A stretch of 64,000 nt of DNA from Amoebidium appalachense. Its lineage: Eukaryota; Ichthyosporea. Positions 47,767 to 64,000 of the stretch are shown in pieces; position 1 is the stretch's first letter; each line of letters starts with the position of its first letter. The translations under genes and the position numbers were made by a program. Under the pieces are notes generated by a model. It searched no databases and was not told the origin of the DNA. It saw only the letters and a program-made list of their open reading frames with translations. The DNA lies in NCBI GenBank assembly GCA_963693365.1, contig CAVNZM010000001.1:9362001-9426000 (forward strand). The letters are read 5' to 3'.

Positions 47767-49239
47767 TAATGATAGTAATAATGATGATAATAATAGTAAC
47801 GATAATGGTTGATAAACATTGGTATTGTCGCCATTAATGTGAACACTACCACCTTTATCCATTGCCATTATTGTTGAGGCTGGTGTTATGTTTTTTTGTT
47901 GTTCTTATCACATGTGTGGAAAGGGGGTGGGGGCTCGTGCAGTATTTCTGGATGCAGGCGCCAGCGCCTTTGTCCTTCCTATTTGCCGACAAAAAGAAAT
48001 CGGTTTTGTGTATATTAGGTTAATGTGTGCTGACATCATATATCAAACCCCCCCTTCCCCTCTCCCCCCTCCCCCCCAAAAAAACCTCCCCCCACCCACG
48101 CACCCACAACCACCTACCCGTTCCCAATCACAGACCTATCCCCCCCCCACCCCCACCCATTCACCACCACCCACCCACCCACCCACACACACACCCACAC
48201 ACACACACACACACACACACCCACACATTTTTCCCCCCAGCCCCTGGTATGATGGTATTCAACCTTCCCCTTCCCTTCCTCGCCCCTTCTTATGCCAGCC
48301 GGTAACCACAAAACACCTTCAAACAATAGAGAGAAAAGATATGTCTCGGTGTGAAGTGTCCGTGTAGGGGTGTGCGTGTTCCTTTGTGCGGGTTTGCAGG
48401 ATGAAGTTTGTGATGATAGTTTTATCCCAGAAATTGGGGTTGGGGGGAGGGGAGGGGGGGCGGGGGGGGGGGGGGGGGGGGGGGGGGCACTAAGGAAAGG
48501 TGGGGGAGGGGGGGGGGGGGGGGGGGGGGGGATCTATACCATAACCAGTACCCGACAAACACCACCTTCCTTAATCTTAGGCACCACCATGTCCATCATG
48601 GCGCCATGCCGAAGGTGCACGTGGAAGTCCTCGGCAGCAGGAATAGTCAGCTGCAGGGACAGGGGGGGGGGGTGTGGGGGGAGGGGGGGGGGAGGGGGGA
48701 GAGGAAGAGGGGGGGAGGGGGGGGGGTGGGGGGGGGGGTGGAACGGTGAGAAAGGGAAGAGCAACAGCGAGGCTGAGGGAAGATGGGTGAGATAGAGGGG
48801 AGGGAGGGGGGAATGAAAGGTGGGAGGGGAGAGGGGAAGGGGGAGCGCCGGGAGTTGGGGGGGATGCATTTTTTTTATTTTTATTTTTGGTGTATGTGTG
48901 TGTTTGTGTGTGTGTGGGGGGGGGGGGGGGGGGGGGGGGGAGGGGGAGGGGGGGGGGGGGGGGGGGGGGGGAGAAGGGGTTCCATGGCAAAGGCGAGTGA
49001 AGAGACCTGGCAAAATAGAAACGGGTTCATTGAAAGGAGTAAAAGGGGGAAGGGGGGGGAGGGGGGTGGGGGGGGGGGGGTTGTTGGTTCACATGTTTTC
49101 AACCGCGTAGAAGCGGAGGATCTGGTTGCATGAGGCACAGGCGGGCTGGAAAGTAACTCGGTCAGGCCGTGCGCGTCAACAACAATTTCCACCTACAAGT
49201 ATTGTACATTAAAACACACACAAGACATACCTCCTCCAT
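42729..49239 (-). CDS. pyrC: Class II dihydroorotase (PyrC/URA4 type), nine exons
   Basis: Minus-strand exons: 49231-49239, about 49139-49192, 48540-48650, 46959-47118, 46284-46429, 45365-45484, 44381-44534, 43613-43841, 42729-42825; 359 residues in this model. The enzyme closes carbamoyl-aspartate to dihydroorotate in pyrimidine synthesis. Visible are the metal-binding HVH in EDFHVHLRHG, the PNLTPPITT loop, the lysine in GVKSYPRGVTTNSDSG matching the carboxylated metal bridge of PyrC, LHLHGEVPSNPEK, ILEHATTKKA, the catalytic Asp in FFLGSDSAPHNITTKE, ECACGSAGVF, and the closing VVPFLAGETIGWSIKH. The length fits monofunctional PyrC (about 345-365). The start ATGGAGGAG is followed by a 38-base intron, tiny beside the others. 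The donor of exon 2 is uncertain: GTGCCT at 49138 keeps phase, whereas GTTGAA at 49103 better fits the C-run pattern but breaks it. Confidence 0.92.
44940..45080 (-). repeat. Family-2 repeat in a dihydroorotase intron
   Basis: In the minus-strand sense it contains CTGCCTGCACC, GATTTGATTTTTG, GTGACGTTTTATTTTTGTCC, TCGCCTCCTCGCATTTTCTG and GCATACATCATC before a C run, matching the bodies at 13332 and 61889. It lies directly downstream, in the gene sense, of a family-1 copy (45172-45322). Confidence 0.7.
45172..45322 (-). repeat. Family-1 repeat in a dihydroorotase intron
   Basis: Nearly identical to the copy at 30389-30590, with the same orientation relative to its host gene. It is bounded by C runs (gene sense) on both sides, at about 45128-45171 and 45320-45354. 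Confidence 0.85.
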
Positions 49240-50167
49240 GGTTGCTTCTAAACTCTGTTGTAGAATACAAGGGTCCTTAACATGAACTTCCCCTTGGATT
49301 ATGACTGCTTGATTTTAGAATTGAGCTCTCCCCAGCGCGCTTTTGCAGTGCACACGTGAAAGTGTGCAACGAAAACGTGACTGGGTGGCGCACGCCCCAG
49401 TGATGACGTAATCAGTGGGCAGTGACTTAAAGATGCCTCAAGAGACGTTTCTCTTACGTTGTTCACCGAAAAATCTTCCCAGCATACCAATTACTCTATA
49501 CTTGTTGGGCTGTTATTTCGATGTTTAATTTTAAGCTAGTGGTAATAATCTGCTTTGGCGCTTTTATTCTATGCCGCATATTGCCTATTTTCCTTGCACC
49601 GGTTCGCTGGTGTTTTTACAAGATGGTTACTTGGCGAACATTGGATACAAAGGGTGATCTTTAATCACTGAGCCACTCCTTGGTGACGTATGCCATGGTC
49701 AATCAGAAAAATTCCACCATTCAACTACGGCACAGGCAGCTAAAGAGAAAAGAAACTAAACCAACGTCTTCAGAACATGTTTAGATCTTTAAGAGTGAAA
49801 GACCTTTATAGGTAGAGTGCTACTAGGTGCAAAATCATTCATTGTACACAAATTTGCCGTTATAATACTATTATAAGTGGAGGTACCCTGGCTTCTTGCC
49901 TCTCGGTTTGCGCGTCTTGGTTACGTTTTGAGCAACATCGTACAGTGAACGCTTCTCCGTTGCTTCATCCGTGTTTCTAGCAGTTTTGATTTATTCGGCC
50001 CAAAACACCGCTACCGCATTTCTTTGCTATTTAAAAGGCATCTTTAACTTGCTGTAGACCTAACAGAATACTGTAACTTTACTGCCATTCACCCTTTTTC
50101 CGAGACCCGTTCACATCGCACGTACGAGCAAGGCGTTTTGCAGCGGGAAAACTTGACAAAGAAAAAA
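49240..50167. promoter_or_regulatory. Candidate divergent promoter, dihydroorotase and membrane protein
   Basis: About 930 bp separate the dihydroorotase start (minus) and the next plus-strand start. It has no homopolymer over about 12 bases and no CA/TG array, unlike almost all other non-coding stretches, like the interval at 9188-9833. Near 49403 is GATGACGTAATC and near 49684 GTGACGTATG, both with the CRE/bZIP half-site TGACGTA. Function is inferred. Confidence 0.45.
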
Positions 50168-51195
50168 ATGTCCATGCGTTCTTTTAACATCGAGGCCGGC
50201 TTTGTCGGTCTTGCGGTGGGCACCCTTCTTCTCGTTTTTCTTCTCATAGGCGCTCTGCTGTGGGTCAACATGACGGACGGCCCTTCTTCAAAGCCTAAGG
50301 TAGGAGCAAAAGAACGGTGTGCACTGACGGGACGCTATGGCTCGTGTGTGTGTGCGTGTGTGCCTGCGTGTGTACGCGTGTGTACACGTTGTGCGTGTGC
50401 CATGGCATGCTATTTAACATGTAGTGTGAGGATACGGAACAAGGCCTTCTTATTTCCTAGGAAATACCCAAGCCCCCCTCCCCCCCCCCCTCCCCCCCCC
50501 CCCCCCCCCCCCCCCGCTTCCCTTTTTTTTCTTTTTCCAGGCACCGACCCCTCTTTGTTCATTCCTATAGTTTTTCCACGGCACGCCAACACTGTCCTTT
50601 GGTTTATGCCTTTTATTTGACCAGTGCATGTGGATGTGCATGTGTGCGGATGTGGGTGTGCGTGCTTGTGTGCTTGCGCGTGCGTGCCACGTCTGTGTAT
50701 CTGTGTGTCTGTGTGTGTGTTGTGCACAGAGGTATCTAAGGGGAAGGTTCTTGGGACGACCTCAGTATAGGCTCCGCATACTGCAATATTAGTACAGGGT
50801 TGTGTGCTCGAGTTTTGTGTGTGAGGTTGGGCGTGCTTGCAAGTGCACTCTTATAGCTTTATGCATGTGTATGTGTGTGTGTGCGTGAGAAAGGTGGTGG
50901 CATGAACCAACGTGTGTGTGTCTGTGTACTTCTGTGCACATGCATGTGTAGATGTGTGTCTTGTCTGTGACATGTGCAAGCGTGTGTTGCCTGCGTGTGT
51001 GTAGGCATACCCCAACACATACTTAAGTGCATAAACGCAACTCCCCACACTCTGAAGTAAGACGATTCAGAGGGAAGTGGGTGGGTGGGTGGGTGAGGGG
51101 AGAGGGGAGGAGGGGGGGGGGGGGGGGGGGGGGGGGGATCGTTAAGAGTGTGTGTGTTCTGGGGGAAGGGACCTTCTGTGTATGTTTGTGTGTGT

Positions 51196-51228
<33 letters not shown>

Positions 51229-51624
51229 GTGGTAGTGTGGGGGGGGGGGGGGGTGGGGGGGGGGGGGGTGATAGCGGATTCTAACCCTTAGTCCGTACCA
51301 GCAGAGGAGAGAGAGCAGAGGGGCACAGGCAGGCACACCCAGCGGCCAACAGGTTCCCCTCCCCCTCCCCCCCTCCCCCCCTTCTCCTCCTCCTCCTCCT
51401 CCAGTACACACACTCGCGCGTGCGCGCGCGCACACACACACACACACTTGCAAACCGTTGTTTGGGCTGATGTTGCGAGTCTTGGTTTGGGTATATGGCA
51501 AGCGTCTTGGAGTGTCTGTTGGTGTTTTCACGTTCGTCTATTTTATTATTATTATTTTTTAATCATGTCGTCCGCTCTTCTTCGTGCATTGTGGTCTCCG
51601 TTGTATCCAACGAAACCATTGCCT

Positions 51625-51657
<33 letters not shown>

Positions 51658-52927
51658 TCCCCCCCCTCTTTTGTCACGGAACTCCTTTTGATTCTGATCT
51701 CCACCCCCCACCCCCTCTCCCCTTTCCCTTTTCCCACGAGGCACGCAACTAGCCCGACATACATGAACACATTTTCCCGCTCCCACACATGCCCCCCCTT
51801 TGCATATGTCCTGCACCATGCTTGTCGTCGTGTATGTGTACTTTGTACCATGTTCCGCAATCAAACCCCCCCCCCCCCCCCCCCCCCCCCCACTCACCCC
51901 ACCCCTCTGCGGCCTTTGCTTGTGACGCCTACATTGTATGTGTGCATTTCTCTCTGCATTGTGTTGTCCTTCATGAATGGATATTCGCTTATTGTTTTTG
52001 TGTATGATGAACAGCCTGGGGCCTTGGGGATAGTTGTTTTTGCAGTTGCAGGGGTATTTTATGTGCTCGTGTGCCACCTCCTGTTTGTTTGTTTTTTTTG
52101 TTTCGGTGTGGTGGTCATTTTTCCCACTCTTCGGTTGTGTAAACTATAATTTGTGTTGTATACAAATTAATTGATGTCTATTGTCCATGCCTGGGTTTTG
52201 TGTTTCGTGATGTTTACTTCTGCTTTGCACTGTATAATGCAATGTAACAGTCCCCTCCTTCCCCCCCCCCTCCCCCCCCCCCCCCCCCCCCCCCCCCCAC
52301 CCACCACCACCACCACCACCACCATCACCCACGCCAAACACCACCCAACCCCTCTGTATACTGCATGTGAAATCCACTCCTCTTCACCCCCCTCGTGTAT
52401 CTTGTTTGTTCTATATAACACATCCCCCTCCCCCCCCCCCCCCCCCCTGGTGTCCCCCCTTGCTCGGGCCCCCTCCCCCAAAGCGGGGGGGGTGTGGTGG
52501 TAGGGGGGGGGGGGGGAGGGGGGGGGGGGCAGCAAGAGGGTGGGGTTATCTGTACATCATTTCGTTTTTTCCTTCGTGCCTGGCATGTGTTTTTTTTTTT
52601 CATGTTCTATGATCTGTGTTGCTAACTGCTAACCATCATCAAATTGTACTGAACTCCTCGTTCCCACTTCCACCCTCAGCACCGATTATTTCTTTTTTGC
52701 ATGTATGTTAAGTTTGTATTCTTTAGAAGGGCGTGCTTTGGTGAAATCCTGACAGTTGGCAAACCCAGCCCATTCGGTTTGGTTTACTGGTGTCTTGAAG
52801 GTTTGTCAAGCAAGAACACAAACGAAATGTCGATATCTAAAGATAATTAGTGTTTGGTGTGTAGGCGGGCGGGTGGACAGGGGTGCGTGCGTGTGTGTGT
52901 CGGTGTGTGTGTGTGTTTTTCTCTTCC

Positions 52928-53003
<76 letters not shown>

Positions 53004-53077
53004 CTGCTTTTGGAGCTGGGTTTTCCCAACCACCCGCGAACCTTTCAGCCCAAGCCGGCGCATTTGCGCATGCAATG

Positions 53078-53131
<54 letters not shown>

Positions 53132-53237
53132 ACACGCTTCGCTTTGAACCCTGATATGCTTTTTCTTTACTGTGTGCGTCGGACATTTACCGATATGCGA
53201 CAATTAGAAAATATGCACCCCTTCCTCCAACACACAT

Positions 53238-53304
<67 letters not shown>

Positions 53305-53597
53305 CGGGAGTCGACACCGACGTTACCGCGACAGAAGAGTCACAAGGGGAGGAGTCCGAGGGGACCCCAGCCGCCCAATCACCTGCCGTTTCTAAGAAAA
53401 TCCCTGCGTCCCCATTGGCTAAATTTGCCCAATCAGAAACGACCAGGCTACGGAAAAGGCTGCAGGGGGCAGAGGGGGAAGGGGTCAAGGGGGAAGGGGA
53501 GGATTCGGAGGGGGAGTGGACGATGGTTGACTCGGATAAGGTTAAGCCGGAGGAGGGAGAGGCGGCGGTGGAGGGGGAGAAGGAGAAAGCGGATTAG
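50168..53597 (+). CDS. Small single-pass membrane protein with acidic tail and LIR-like motif
   Basis: The first exon, 50168-50299, encodes MSMRSFNIEAGFVGLAVGTL, continuing with a hydrophobic helix (about residues 11-33) to WVNMTDGPSSKPK. The last exon, 53304-53597, opens after a CA array ending in CAG and encodes a Glu/Ser-rich hydrophilic tail ending at TAG. Both junctions are phase 0; joined directly they give 141 residues. A possible phase-0 internal exon at 52756-52800 (LANPAHSVWFTGVLK) would add 15. No cleavage site follows the helix, so a signal-anchor protein with a cytosolic tail is likely (inference). Near the end, EDSEGEWTMVDSD fits the LC3-interacting consensus W-x-x-V with acidic residues on both sides. 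The family is not recognised; that the two exons form one gene rests on proximity, strand and phase. Confidence 0.6.
51795..51980 (+). repeat. Two adjacent family-1 fragments
   Basis: The first (51795-51870) has CATATGTCCTGCACCATGCT and ends TTCCGCAATCAAA before a C run. The second (51895-51980) keeps TCTGCATTGTGTTGTCCTT, as in the long copies. Both are sense-oriented with the plus-strand gene around them. Confidence 0.6.

Positions 53598-64000
<10,403 letters not shown>

Noticed and set aside
53030-53084. Short exon-like stretch before a GTAACCCCC donor
   Set aside because: A 28-nt exon from CTTTCAG to GTAACC would break the frame of the final exon at 53304, so it was left out of the model.

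Overview
The window is nuclear DNA of an intron-rich eukaryote, probably a unicellular one. It holds six real protein-coding genes, one possible nested gene, and a large amount of homopolymer and dinucleotide sequence (runs of C or G up to 129 bases, CA/TG arrays up to about 210 bp). Introns are GT-AG and there is no operon logic. I cannot place the lineage. A free-standing class II dihydroorotase argues against an animal, which would use a fused CAD protein; the other families are widespread.

Layout. (1) 1163-1990, plus strand: an intronless carbon-nitrogen hydrolase. (2) 6280-9187, minus: ribosomal protein eL37 in three exons. (3) 9834-17760, plus: a nine-exon ERI1-family DEDDh exonuclease with a possible mitochondrial presequence, divergent from eL37 across about 650 bp. 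(4) 20139-41213, minus: a 22-exon SMARCAL1-like annealing helicase (about 792 aa) with an unexpected C-terminal UBZ4-type zinc finger; a possible small plus-strand gene lies inside one of its introns (24686-24997). (5) 42729-49239, minus: a nine-exon class II dihydroorotase. (6) 50168-53597, plus: a short single-pass membrane protein with an acidic tail and a LIR-like motif. (7) 57459 to beyond 63036, plus: the ankyrin part of a ZDHHC17/AKR-like palmitoyltransferase, whose DHHC domain should lie past the window. Exon models were built by hand. In genes 2, 3, 4, 5 and 7 the reading phase is preserved across every junction proposed, which is the main internal check.

The most unusual signal is in the introns. 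Most begin with GT and then, usually within 5-40 bases, a run of C on the sense strand; many end in a CA array whose last unit is the CAG acceptor. Two interspersed repeat families (about 130-300 bp), themselves bounded by C runs, lie in or next to these genes. Every copy I found (roughly 18) has the same orientation relative to the sense strand of its host or nearest gene, on both strands. This is what would be expected of introner-like elements, of RNA-templated insertion, or of strong selection on transcript orientation, and is the best candidate here for an undescribed system.

The genes do not form one pathway: they cover small-molecule hydrolysis, translation, RNA trimming, replication-fork repair, pyrimidine synthesis, a membrane adaptor and protein palmitoylation.
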